In this document: positions 8,904 through 17,006 of the stretch, piece after piece | Position numbering within the stretch: position 1 is the first letter of the stretch | How the letters are laid out: every line of letters starts with the position of its first letter | Source: Phaeodactylibacter luteus | GTDB taxonomy: Bacteria > Bacteroidota > Bacteroidia > Chitinophagales > Saprospiraceae | NCBI RefSeq assembly: GCF_007993045.1 | Contig: NZ_VOOR01000005.1 | Location: forward strand, 62,001 to 126,000 | DNA: 64,000 nt | Direction of reading: 5' to 3' | The notes under the pieces: model-generated | Database searches by the model: none | What the model was told of the DNA's origin: nothing | The model's input: the letters and a program-made list of their open reading frames with translations, nothing else | Translations under genes and position numbers: made by a program

Positions 8904-11702
8904 ATGTCAGCAGAAAAAAAACTATTCCTTCTAGATGGCCACGCGCTAGTATACCGCGCCCATTTTGCCTTTATCAACCGCCCCCTCATCAACTCCAAAG
9001 GGGTGAACACCTCTGCGGTCATGGGTTTTACCCGTACCCTATGGGACCTCATGCAGGAGCATAAGCCTTCGCATATTGCTGTGGCCTTTGACCTTTCCAC
9101 CCCCACTTTCCGGCACGAAATGTACGAGCCCTACAAAGCCAACCGGGAGGCACAGCCGGAGGATATTGTCGTTGCCATACCTTATATCGAAGCCATCGTC
9201 AAAGCTTTTCACATCCCTATCGTAACCGTTGATGGGTATGAGGCCGATGACGTCATCGGTACCTTGGCCAAACAGGCCGAGAAAGAGGGCTTCACCGTGT
9301 ACATGGTCACACCCGATAAAGACTTCGGGCAGCTCGTTTCCGACAACATCTTCCTTTACCGCCCTTCCCGCCAAGGCAATGGCGTCGATATCATGGGCGT
9401 GCCGGAAATTTTGGACAAATGGAAAGTAGCGCGCGTAGAGCAGGTCATCGATATGCTTGGGCTGCAGGGCGATAGTGTAGACAACATCCCCGGCGTGCCG
9501 GGCATCGGCCCTAAGACCGCTGCTAAGCTCTTGGCAGAGTTCGGTTCTGTGGAGAACCTAGTGGAGCAGGCCGACAAGCTCAAGGGCAAACAGCGCGAAC
9601 GTTTAGAAGAACACCGCGAACAAGCCCTATTGTCCAAAAAACTGGCCATCATCGATACAGAAGCCCCCATACAGTTTGATGCTGCACAATTCCAAATTGA
9701 CCCCCCTGACAAGGACCGCCTGGCCGATCTTTTCAGAGAGCTCGAGTTCCGGAGCATCGCCCGTCAGATCTTGGGCGAAGATGGAGCGCCCGAAGCTGGC
9801 GCACAAGGCGACTTGTTTGCACCCCAGGCCCCAACGGAGCAGCCAAAGGAAAGCTCCTCCGCACCCCCAGCCCATTCTGTAGCCAACAAAAACTTGGCCA
9901 ACACGGAGCATCAGTACTTTTTGGCCGAAAAAGAGGAACAGATAGCAGCCTTGCTCCAAAAACTTATGGATGCACCGGCTTTCTGCTTTGATACAGAAAC
10001 CACAGGTTTGGATGCAACACAGGCCGAACTGGTAGGCATGTCTTTTTCTATGGCACCCCACGAGGCATATTACGTGCCTGTACCGGCCGGCTTCGAAGCT
10101 GCCACTCGCACTGTACAGCAGTTCAAAGCTGTATTCGAGGATGAGAGCAAGGAAAAAATCGCCCAAAACTTAAAGTACGATGCCCTTATCCTGCGCCATT
10201 ACGGTATCGATGTCAAAGGACCTTATTTCGATACCATGATCGCCCACTACCTGCTTGAGCCGGAGCTGCGCCATGGCATGGACTACATGGCGGAGACTTA
10301 CCTCAAGTACCAGCCCGTAGCCATAGAGGCCCTGATCGGCAAGAAGGGCAAAGGGCAAAAAAATATGCGCGACCTGCTCCCTGCCGATGTACTGGACTAT
10401 GCCGCAGAGGATGCGGATATCACCCTTCAGCTCAAAGAATACCTCGCACCAAAAATCAAAGAAGAAGGGTTTGATGCCCTTTACCGGGATATCGAAGCCC
10501 CTCTTGTCCGCGCCATCGTCAATATGGAGTACGAAGGCATCCGCATCGACGCAGGCTTCCTGAATGCCTACAGCATAGAACTGAGCGGGCAAATTGATGC
10601 CCTCGAAAAAGAGGTGCACGAAATGGCAGGCGAAACCTTCAATGTCGCTTCCCCAAAACAGGTGGGCGAAATCCTCTTCGATAAAATGGAGCTGCCCTAC
10701 CGGTTCAAAAAAACTAAGTCTGGCCAATATTCCACCAGCGAAGAAAAACTGGCCGAACTGGCAGCAGAGTATCCCATCGTGGATAAAATCCTCGATTACC
10801 GTGGGCTCACCAAGCTGAAGTCTACCTATGTTGATGCCTTGCCCAAGCTCATCAACCCACGCACCGGCCGCATCCACAGCTCCTTCAACCAAGCACTGAC
10901 TGCTACCGGCCGCCTCAGCTCCAACAACCCCAACCTGCAAAATATCCCTATCCGTACCCCGGAAGGGGCTAAAGTACGAGAAGCCTTCATCCCTCGGGAT
11001 GAAGACTACGTCCTCCTCGCTGCTGACTATTCCCAAATTGAGCTCCGCCTTATCGCGGAAATGAGCGGGGATGAAGCCATGCTCGAAGCTTTTCAGTCTG
11101 GCAAAGATGTACACCGCGCTACCGCAGCCCGCGTATTCAATGTGGACTATGACGCCGTGACCCGCGAGCACCGCTACCGGGCCAAAACGGTCAACTTCGC
11201 ACTCATCTACGGTGCAGGCGCCACCAACCTCTCTCAGCAGCTTGGCATCAAGCGCAGCGAGGCCAAAGCGCTCATCGACCAGTATTTCGACCGCTACCCT
11301 GGCCTCAAAGGCTATATGGACCAAACCGTCGAGCAAGCTAGAAACCAAGGCTTCGTCAAAACCTTAATGGGGCGGCGCCGCCACTTGCGCGATATCAACT
11401 CCCGCAACGGAGTGCTCCGCAGCCATGCTGAGCGCAACGCCATCAATACCCCCATCCAAGGCACTGCTGCAGACCTGATCAAAATCGCTATGGTCAACAT
11501 CAACCGCGAGTTCGAACAGCGGAAGTTCAAGTCCAAATTGATTTTGCAGGTGCATGACGAACTCGTATTCGACGCTCACAAGGACGAGCTCGAAACCATC
11601 ATGCCTATCATCGAGGACAAAATGGTCAATGCCATGCCCGGCCTCAAAGTGCCGATACTCGTAGAGATGGGCATAGGTGCCAATTGGAGGGAAGCGCATT
11701 AA
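8904..11702 (+). CDS. polA: DNA polymerase I
   Basis: 932 aa from the ATG at 8904; a TTG three codons earlier is also in frame. Three domains are complete: the 5' nuclease (about 1-300, LFLLDGHALVYRAHFAF, DKDFGQLV, GVPGIGPKTAAKLL); an active-looking 3'-5' proofreading exonuclease with Asp363-x-Glu365 (FDTETTGLD); and the polymerase with motif A (AADYSQIELRLIA), motif B (RAKTVNFALIYGAG) and motif C (QVHDELVFD). It fills Okazaki-fragment gaps and acts in excision repair. It starts only 32 bp after the RND pump gene with no visible terminator, so read-through is likely. Confidence 0.98.
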   Translation: MSAEKKLFLLDGHALVYRAHFAFINRPLINSKGVNTSAVMGFTRTLWDLMQEHKPSHIAVAFDLSTPTFRHEMYEPYKANREAQPEDIVVAIPYIEAIVKAFHIPIVTVDGYEADDVIGTLAKQAEKEGFTVYMVTPDKDFGQLVSDNIFLYRPSRQGNGVDIMGVPEILDKWKVARVEQVIDMLGLQGDSVDNIPGVPGIGPKTAAKLLAEFGSVENLVEQADKLKGKQRERLEEHREQALLSKKLAIIDTEAPIQFDAAQFQIDPPDKDRLADLFRELEFRSIARQILGEDGAPEAGAQGDLFAPQAPTEQPKESSSAPPAHSVANKNLANTEHQYFLAEKEEQIAALLQKLMDAPAFCFDTETTGLDATQAELVGMSFSMAPHEAYYVPVPAGFEAATRTVQQFKAVFEDESKEKIAQNLKYDALILRHYGIDVKGPYFDTMIAHYLLEPELRHGMDYMAETYLKYQPVAIEALIGKKGKGQKNMRDLLPADVLDYAAEDADITLQLKEYLAPKIKEEGFDALYRDIEAPLVRAIVNMEYEGIRIDAGFLNAYSIELSGQIDALEKEVHEMAGETFNVASPKQVGEILFDKMELPYRFKKTKSGQYSTSEEKLAELAAEYPIVDKILDYRGLTKLKSTYVDALPKLINPRTGRIHSSFNQALTATGRLSSNNPNLQNIPIRTPEGAKVREAFIPRDEDYVLLAADYSQIELRLIAEMSGDEAMLEAFQSGKDVHRATAARVFNVDYDAVTREHRYRAKTVNFALIYGAGATNLSQQLGIKRSEAKALIDQYFDRYPGLKGYMDQTVEQARNQGFVKTLMGRRRHLRDINSRNGVLRSHAERNAINTPIQGTAADLIKIAMVNINREFEQRKFKSKLILQVHDELVFDAHKDELETIMPIIEDKMVNAMPGLKVPILVEMGIGANWREAH

Positions 11703-11737
11703 TAGCGTGTTGGGATTTTGGCCTTCTAGTCGGAAAT

Positions 11738-11904
11738 TAGTGCCTCAAGCCATAAACCCTTGACCCCCCAAGTTTCGTTCTTTTCCGCCTACTCTTCGTT
11801 AAAGAACCGCTCCTTTAGCTTGGGCTAAAGCCGCGAACCTTCGCCTTGATTAGCCGGAAAATAACTTCAACTTAAGTATCAGAGATTTATGGCTTAAGGC
11901 ACTA
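11738..11904 (+). ncRNA. palindromic structured element, copy 1 (candidate ncRNA or mobile hairpin)
   Basis: A 167-bp palindrome downstream of polA. The outer arms TAGTGCCTCAAGCCATAAA (from 11738) and TTTATGGCTTAAGGCACTA (to 11904) pair with one mismatch. An inner arm, TTTTCCG at 11781-11787, pairs with CGGAAAA around 11855. The core begins CCTACTCTTCGTT at 11788 and contains a perfect hairpin CTTTAGC-TTGG-GCTAAAG. The core matches the element at 34231-34389 on the other strand, while arms and inner hairpin differ in sequence yet still pair, as in a structured RNA or a single-stranded-DNA hairpin element. No ORF is inside. Confidence 0.5.
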
Positions 11905-12177
11905 GCCATTTTTTGATTAGCCGAGACCCGAAAACCGGAGCTTAGCCAAGTCCCGCTTTTTATGCACAAAAGCGGAAAGGGTTTTCGCTCTAAAGTCTTT
12001 GGGCGGCCCCCGCCCTCGGCAGCTCCTCTGAGGCGGGGCGTTACGTTCCGCCCTTCGGATGCTTCCTCAGCCCTGCGGGCCAAGGGGCTCCACATCACTG
12101 CCGCTCCCCTGTTCGGGCGATAGGCCCTTGCTACAGCAGCTCAAGAAAATATGTGCACCAAAAGAGCGCCGGGCGTA
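11905..12177. other. non-coding GC-rich gap, part of the polA/hydrolase intergenic region
   Basis: The gap contains an 8-bp perfect hairpin at 11953-11975 (CCGCTTTT, 7-nt loop, AAAAGCGG) and a GC-rich block around 12000-12110. The latter reads like another genomic repeat but has only one copy in this window. An 11-bp sequence TTGATTAGCCG occurs both here (about 11913) and inside the adjacent palindromic element (about 11847). No credible gene was seen; the only open frame (antisense, 82 codons) has repeat-like composition. Confidence 0.4.
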
Positions 12178-12354
12178 AACCAAAATGTCGCAGGTGTTTA
12201 TGTTTTTCTAGCTTTAGCCTGGCATTGGCCTAGCGCTGCGAAGGGGTGGCAAGCCCGTTAGGGCCGAGCGGACAGCGAGCCCCGCAGCATAGCGGCACCT
12301 GCCCGTTGGCAGGGGCAGGCCCCATCCAGAAAAACGACAATCTGGTTTGCGCCC
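12178..12354 (+). repeat. R1 dispersed intergenic repeat, copy A
   Basis: It starts AACCAAAATGTCGCAGGTG, passes through the core CCTAGCGCTGCGAAGGGGTGG and GGGCCGAGCGGACAGCGAG, a CTGCC/GGCAG hairpin near 12298-12312, and ends AATCTGGTTTGCGCCC. It shares both ends with copy D (37399-37625) and, inverted, copy E. It lies between two convergent genes. Confidence 0.85.
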
Positions 12355-12439
12355 AGAGCGCCTTGAAAAAAAACAGGCAAGGCACGCCTGCCAAAGACTG
12401 GCAGCAGAAGCCAATACCTTTGACGGCCTCCACAGTGGC

Positions 12440-13768
12440 TTAGCCCTCCGCCAGCCAGTCTATGCACAAAGCAGCCGACCAAGAAAAACGGTCTGTGCCA
12501 CAGCCCTGCTCCCCAGGCGTATCCACCCGGGGGTCGAAGTACTCATAAAAACCGGACCGGGCCATCAGATCAAGGCTGTGCTGCTTTACCCTTTGGGCCA
12601 TATCGGCCATATCATACCGCATCAGCCCTTGGTACAACAGCCAGTTCAAGTTGATCCAGACCGGGCCCCGCCAATACTTTTGGTAATCCACATCTTGCGC
12701 CAGCAAGCTGTACGTCGGGCATAGCCATATGCCTTGGTCTGTCCCCCCAAACATCGAGCTTTCTAGTACCTGCAGCATCCGCTCCGCCTGCTCCTGATCG
12801 GGCACCTGCCCACAGAGGGGCATCAAGCCAGAAGATGTATGCACAGGGATGAGCTCATCGTGGTAGAGGTCATAGGCATTGTACAGCCCCCGTTCCTCGT
12901 CCCACAGTTTGTCGTTCATAGCCCAGATGGTGAGCTCGTGCCATTGCAAAGGCTCCGCAATGTCTTCCCCGAGCAGGCTGCCGATTTGGATAAGGGCCTC
13001 ATTCGACCAAGAAAGCACCCCATTGAACAGAGGGTCTTGAATCAGGAAGGGGCAAGCCTTGAAGATCGCATCGTCCTCATAGTCGCATTTGCGGAACAAG
13101 TCGACAAGGTACACATAGCGGTCGTAGTCCTGTTGAGTAGGGCGGTGGGCCGCTGCTTTGGGGTTTTGGAGGTCTTTGCGCTCGTACGGAGGCAGCGCAT
13201 CGGGGTCGATGGCCATTCGTGCCAAGGCAGCATCCCAGATAGGGGAATTATCGGTACCGCCCTCCCAGGGGTGGCGGATGTAGACGAGCCCCTCCTCGTG
13301 GGGGTCGCGGTAGGTATAGAGGTAACGGTGCAGGGCCATCACCTTGGGGTACATCTCCTTCAGGAAAGCCCGTGCTGCGCTTTTATCGGCGGCCAGCTCA
13401 TAAAGCCGCCACAGCACAAACCCATGCACCGGCGGCATGCTGATGCCCGAGGTGGCAGGGCGCTGTGGGGCATGGGCAGAGCGGTGCCCTTGCCAAAAAT
13501 CAGGCCCGGGGAAGTAGCGCGCGTTGGGGTCGTCCCCAAAAACGATCTGCGGCAGCATCCCATTGGCCCATTGCCCGCTGAAGAGGTGGCGCAGGTCGGC
13601 CATAGCCCGCTCCAAGTTGTGGTGCGCGTTGCCAATTGCAATAAAGCCGGCATCCCAATTCCATTGGTGGGGATAAAGGCTTGGGGCAGGCTTGGTAAAC
13701 CGTCCATTCCAGTTGTTATCGAGTACGGCAATGGCCTGCTCCCTGAGCTGCTGAGGGTCAATATCCAT
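12440..13768 (-). CDS. MGH1/GH63-type glycoside hydrolase
   Basis: 442 aa from the ATG at 13768; the 15 upstream in-frame codons look non-coding. No signal peptide, so cytoplasmic. The (alpha/alpha)6-barrel signature of the GH63/MGH group is present: HQWNWDAGFIAIGNAHHN near residue 50, LPQIVFGDD, PPVHGFVLWRLYE, HPWEGGTDNSPIWDAAL near residue 170, SWSNEAL, and WRGPVWINLNWLLYQGL near residue 375. Characterised relatives hydrolyse mannosylglycerate or glucosylglycerate; others act on oligosaccharides, so the substrate is uncertain. It lies 66 bp downstream of the APP1-like phosphatase gene on the same strand, probably one transcript. A compatible-solute role would fit a marine host, which is inference. 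Confidence 0.8.
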   Translation of the reverse strand: MDIDPQQLREQAIAVLDNNWNGRFTKPAPSLYPHQWNWDAGFIAIGNAHHNLERAMADLRHLFSGQWANGMLPQIVFGDDPNARYFPGPDFWQGHRSAHAPQRPATSGISMPPVHGFVLWRLYELAADKSAARAFLKEMYPKVMALHRYLYTYRDPHEEGLVYIRHPWEGGTDNSPIWDAALARMAIDPDALPPYERKDLQNPKAAAHRPTQQDYDRYVYLVDLFRKCDYEDDAIFKACPFLIQDPLFNGVLSWSNEALIQIGSLLGEDIAEPLQWHELTIWAMNDKLWDEERGLYNAYDLYHDELIPVHTSSGLMPLCGQVPDQEQAERMLQVLESSMFGGTDQGIWLCPTYSLLAQDVDYQKYWRGPVWINLNWLLYQGLMRYDMADMAQRVKQHSLDLMARSGFYEYFDPRVDTPGEQGCGTDRFSWSAALCIDWLAEG

Positions 13769-13833
13769 ATTTGCAATTTGGGTTTGCCTGTAAAAATAAC
13801 ACTTGCAGGGCAAGGTGGCACCATACCAGGCTA

Positions 13834-14919
13834 TTATTGCCCAGCCGGCAGCATGAGCCCATGCCTGACGGCATGCAGGGCAGCCTCCCTGTAGTTTTGT
13901 ACCAGCTGTATATCTGCGCCGGTTTCGGCAATGAACCGCTTCAGCCTACGGGCACGGCTGATAGAACGCACATCACGTATGTATATCGCTTTAATCCGTC
14001 CCGGATGGCTCCTTGCCACCGCTTCATAAATGTAGGGGTCCCGTTCTCCGCTGTCTCCAATGAGGACAAAGGGAAGGCTAGGGTAAGTCTCCAGGATATT
14101 GAGGATGCTGCTGTGCTTATGGCCCAGGTAGCCTTCGGGGTGCTCCTGATAAGGCAGCCCAAAATCGCGCAGCAGTATAGGGCCGTCCGGCAGCTCGTTG
14201 AGCGAAAGGAACTCCTCCAGCAAGTCATACAGGTTCCATGGGCTATTTGAGACATAAAAAAAAGGGTTGACAGGCCGCCCGGCCATGCCATTGCGCAGCC
14301 CTTGGAAAAAGGGGGCCGCTTGATTGAACGACTGCCGGAGCGGGGCAGTCTTCAACAAAGTATGGTACAATACCCGCAGCTTGAGCAGAGAGGTGACATC
14401 AGTTTTCAGTACCGTATCGTCGATATCGCTGATGCAGCCAAACTCTGCTTCCGGCCCAGGGGCCAATACCTTGCCGTTGGCCGTGGCATGCACCTGCCGG
14501 TTTGGAGTGGCATGCAGCTCAAGCTGTATGCGTTTCCATTGAGGCCCGCCGGAGGGGAAGGCTGAGGGCAGCTGTGTATCAATGATGAAGTAGCCCTCCT
14601 CATCGGTCACAGCCTCCAGGGTGTGCCCATCTGCATTGATGTGGACCGCCGCGCCGGACACCTCCCGGCTATTGAAGCGCTTGTAGTTGTTCATGAGCGC
14701 CCGCCAGCTGGAGTTGACCTCATCTTTGAGGATACGGCGGTCTTTAAGGACCCGCCCCCGGAGCACCAGCCGCCGCCCGGACACATAGCCCCGGTAGGGC
14801 AAGATGAGCACTGGCCAGTTGGGCTTTAGCCCCAGCCATTCCTTTACCGTCCGGTTGATGCGGGCCACCCACCGGTCAATTCGTTTCAGCGTCCGCAGCA
14901 TCGAGCGCTTCAAAGGCAT
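13834..14919 (-). CDS. APP1-like phosphatase (DUF2183, HAD fold)
   Basis: 361 aa. An N-terminal basic amphipathic stretch (LKRIDRWVARINRTVKEWLG) and a beta-rich region (about 35-155) precede a HAD-type catalytic domain with DIDDTVLKTD, giving the DxDxT nucleophile motif at Asp165/Asp167/Thr169. Downstream motifs NPFFYVSNSPWNLYDLL and LIGDSGERDPYIY fit the APP1 catalytic domain. The yeast namesake App1 is a Mg-dependent phosphatidate phosphatase; the bacterial substrate is unproven. It lies upstream of the glycoside hydrolase on the same strand. Confidence 0.85.
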   Translation of the reverse strand: MPLKRSMLRTLKRIDRWVARINRTVKEWLGLKPNWPVLILPYRGYVSGRRLVLRGRVLKDRRILKDEVNSSWRALMNNYKRFNSREVSGAAVHINADGHTLEAVTDEEGYFIIDTQLPSAFPSGGPQWKRIQLELHATPNRQVHATANGKVLAPGPEAEFGCISDIDDTVLKTDVTSLLKLRVLYHTLLKTAPLRQSFNQAAPFFQGLRNGMAGRPVNPFFYVSNSPWNLYDLLEEFLSLNELPDGPILLRDFGLPYQEHPEGYLGHKHSSILNILETYPSLPFVLIGDSGERDPYIYEAVARSHPGRIKAIYIRDVRSISRARRLKRFIAETGADIQLVQNYREAALHAVRHGLMLPAGQ

Positions 14920-15005
14920 TGTGTTTTAATCCGGTAGGGAAGTTACAAAAACACAAGTAGATAAGGAGGGCTGCGCTCTAAAATCAGGCCCCTCCCCATT
15001 TGCCG

Positions 15006-15908
15006 CTATGTGGGCAAGCCCCTCTTGCGGCGCCATCGACGGATGAGCGGGTAACTGAATACCGCCAAGAGGATGATGCCTACGCCCGCATAAAAGCCGG
15101 GGGCCAGCTCCTCGTTCTCATTCAGCAGCAGCCAGGCCAGGGCAATCCCGTACACCGGCTCTAGGTTGACGGTCAGGTTGGACGCAAATGCAGTGAGGTG
15201 GCGCAGCGCGCGCAGCGCAAGCACATAGGCTAGAGTAGTACACAATAGGGAAAGCACCACGAGGTAGAACCAGTCCATGCCAGAAAGGGGCAGGATTTGT
15301 ACCGGCGTTGCGCTCTGCCAAATATAGGCCGGCAGCACCAGGCAAAGGAAAAGCCAGGCACTGCCCAGTTCTACGAAGGTAGTTGTCAGCTCATCGGTCT
15401 GGCCGATGTACTTTTTGTTGAGGGTGGCAAAAAAAGCAGCCAGAAAAGCTGAGAGCAGGCCCACCAAGATGCCTGTGTTCATCGTCGCTTCGGTGCTGTT
15501 GACAATAAGCGCCATGCCGGGGATGATCACTAGGCCCAGCAGCATCTCGTACCAGCGTATCCGCTGCTTCATTATGAAGGGCTCCAGCAGGGAGGTGAAA
15601 AAGGAGGTCGTGGCCATACAGATCAGCGTGATCGAGGCATTGGAGAGCTTGATCGCCCCGTAAAATGCTACCCAGTGCAGGGCTACGATGACCCCTATCC
15701 CCATAAACCGGTAGAGCAGTGGCCGGGGCATTTTGCGTAACGCCTTCCCTGCCCGTATCAGAAACAAGAGGCTGAAGCTGGTAATCAGGACCCGCCACCA
15801 GACCATGACAAGGGCGGACAACTGTATCAAATCGCCAAGTATAGCGGTGAACCCAAACAGGAAAACTGCGATGTGCAGCTCGAGGTACGCCCTTTTTTCT
15901 GCTTGCAT
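15006..15908 (-). CDS. EamA-family (DMT superfamily) transporter
   Basis: 300 aa with about ten hydrophobic segments arranged as two EamA repeats (roughly 8-145 and 155-290). Typical phrases are LHIAVFLFGFTAILGDLI, ASITLICMATTSFFTSLLEPFI and LTAFASNLTVNLEPVYGIALAWLLLNENE. The end is a basic cytoplasmic tail (RRWRRKRG). Family members export amino acids or other metabolites; the substrate cannot be read here. It is transcribed alone as far as spacing shows. Confidence 0.9.
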   Translation of the reverse strand: MQAEKRAYLELHIAVFLFGFTAILGDLIQLSALVMVWWRVLITSFSLLFLIRAGKALRKMPRPLLYRFMGIGVIVALHWVAFYGAIKLSNASITLICMATTSFFTSLLEPFIMKQRIRWYEMLLGLVIIPGMALIVNSTEATMNTGILVGLLSAFLAAFFATLNKKYIGQTDELTTTFVELGSAWLFLCLVLPAYIWQSATPVQILPLSGMDWFYLVVLSLLCTTLAYVLALRALRHLTAFASNLTVNLEPVYGIALAWLLLNENEELAPGFYAGVGIILLAVFSYPLIRRWRRKRGLPT

Positions 15909-16132
15909 GTGAAGTTGTTTTTCAAGGGGGCAAAGGTACGCAAGCCGGGCTGTTTCCCAGCTGGTTTTGCAATTTTATAGGACGGGTAATGGTGCCGCCC
16001 CTACGGGGCTAAAGCCCTGAAACCCGCTCAGGGGGGAGCTCGGACAGGCCCGGAAGCGCATAAGCATTATGACGTTTTGGATGTCCACAGCTCCTGTGCC
16101 AGCGTTAAGGCCCCAAAAAGCGGGGTGCCCAA
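15909..16132. other. intergenic gap with short GC-rich dyads
   Basis: Between the DMT transporter and RNase HII genes. It has an imperfect dyad around 16000-16040 (CCCCTACGGGGC and GCCCTGAAACCC..CAGGGG) that may be a small repeat or terminator, but no T-run and no coding frame. Confidence 0.3.
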
Positions 16133-16735
16133 TCAAAACAAACTCCCCTGTGCCGTGCCAGGCAGCAGGCGGAAAGACCTTCGGTGGTGAGGGGAAGCCC
16201 CATGCTCCTGAATAGCCAGCCGGTGGGCACGGGTAGGGTAGCCTTTATTCTGGCTCCAGCAGTAATAGGGGTAAGCTTCATGCAGCTGCATCATATAGTC
16301 ATCGCGGTAAGTCTTGGCCAGGATGGAAGCCGCCGCGATAGAGAGGAACTTCCCATCGCCTTTGATGATACAATGGTGGGGCACCTCCGGGTAAGGCTTG
16401 AACCGGTTGCCATCAATCAGCAGCGCCTGTGGGGCAAGGCTCAGGCGGTCAATAGCCCGGTGCATGGCCAGGAAGGAAGCGTTCAGGATGTTGACTTCAT
16501 CGATTTCGGCGGGGCTTACTTCTGCCACCGCCCAGGCGAGCGCTTCTTGTTCTACCACCGCACGTGCAGCATAGCGCTGCTTTTCGCTCAATTTCTTGGA
16601 ATCATTGAGCAAAGGGTGGGCAAAACCGGGCGGGAGGACGACCGCAGCAGCAAAGACGGGGCCAGCCAGGCAGCCCCTGCCGGCCTCGTCGCACCCTGCT
16701 TCCCGTCTGCCAGCCTCCAAATGGGGTAATAACAT
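16133..16735 (-). CDS. rnhB: ribonuclease HII
   Basis: 200 aa, complete. It cleaves the RNA strand of RNA/DNA hybrids and single ribonucleotides in DNA. The acidic catalytic set is visible: Asp16-Glu17 in [14 protein letters not shown], the Asp of [10 protein letters not shown], and the Asp pair in KTYRDDYM; the C-terminal [24 protein letters not shown] is also family-typical. The Met at 16735 gives a normal N-terminus. It is divergent from the DUF5686 gene. Confidence 0.96.
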   Translation of the reverse strand: MLLPHLEAGRREAGCDEAGRGCLAGPVFAAAVVLPPGFAHPLLNDSKKLSEKQRYAARAVVEQEALAWAVAEVSPAEIDEVNILNASFLAMHRAIDRLSLAPQALLIDGNRFKPYPEVPHHCIIKGDGKFLSIAAASILAKTYRDDYMMQLHEAYPYYCWSQNKGYPTRAHRLAIQEHGASPHHRRSFRLLPGTAQGSLF

Positions 16736-16832
16736 GCTTCAAGCGTTGAATTAGTCGGGGTAAATATATAGCTTGGTATTCGCAATCTATAACCACCCCT
16801 TGATTGCTGCCCGCTTTGCCAAATAACGGTTT

Positions 16833-16851
16833 GGATGCTAACATAGCATCC
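16833..16851. promoter_or_regulatory. perfect dyad in the rnhB/DUF5686 divergent promoter region
   Basis: GGATGCTA-ACA-TAGCATCC is an uninterrupted 8-bp inverted repeat about 100 bp before rnhB and 155 bp before the DUF5686 gene. It lacks a T-run, so an operator or RNA hairpin is likelier than a terminator. No regulator for it is identified. Confidence 0.35.
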
Positions 16852-17006
16852 CTTACACACAACCCGGGCCCTTTGTACGTTTTATTACCGGCACCCTGGC
16901 CATATATACCCGAAAACTACCGGAGGGCTTGGCTCCTCAGGTGTATTTTGAAAAACACAAGCCCCGCCCCGGCAGGCAGCCCCTGCTGAAGGCACAGCCA
17001 TGACAC

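Noticed and set aside
10170-11348. 392-codon open frame antisense to polA
   Set aside because: The polA frame is unmistakable on the other strand; the antisense frame is open because of its codon usage and shows no domain.
11850-12098. 82-codon antisense frame downstream of polA
   Set aside because: Composition is that of GC-rich repeats and part of it lies in the palindromic element; no support as a gene.
12178-12354. R1 as an insertion sequence or tRNA-like gene
   Set aside because: No transposase frame or terminal inverted repeats at the copy ends, and no acceptable cloverleaf with TTCRANY loop was found; kept as a repeat of unknown nature.
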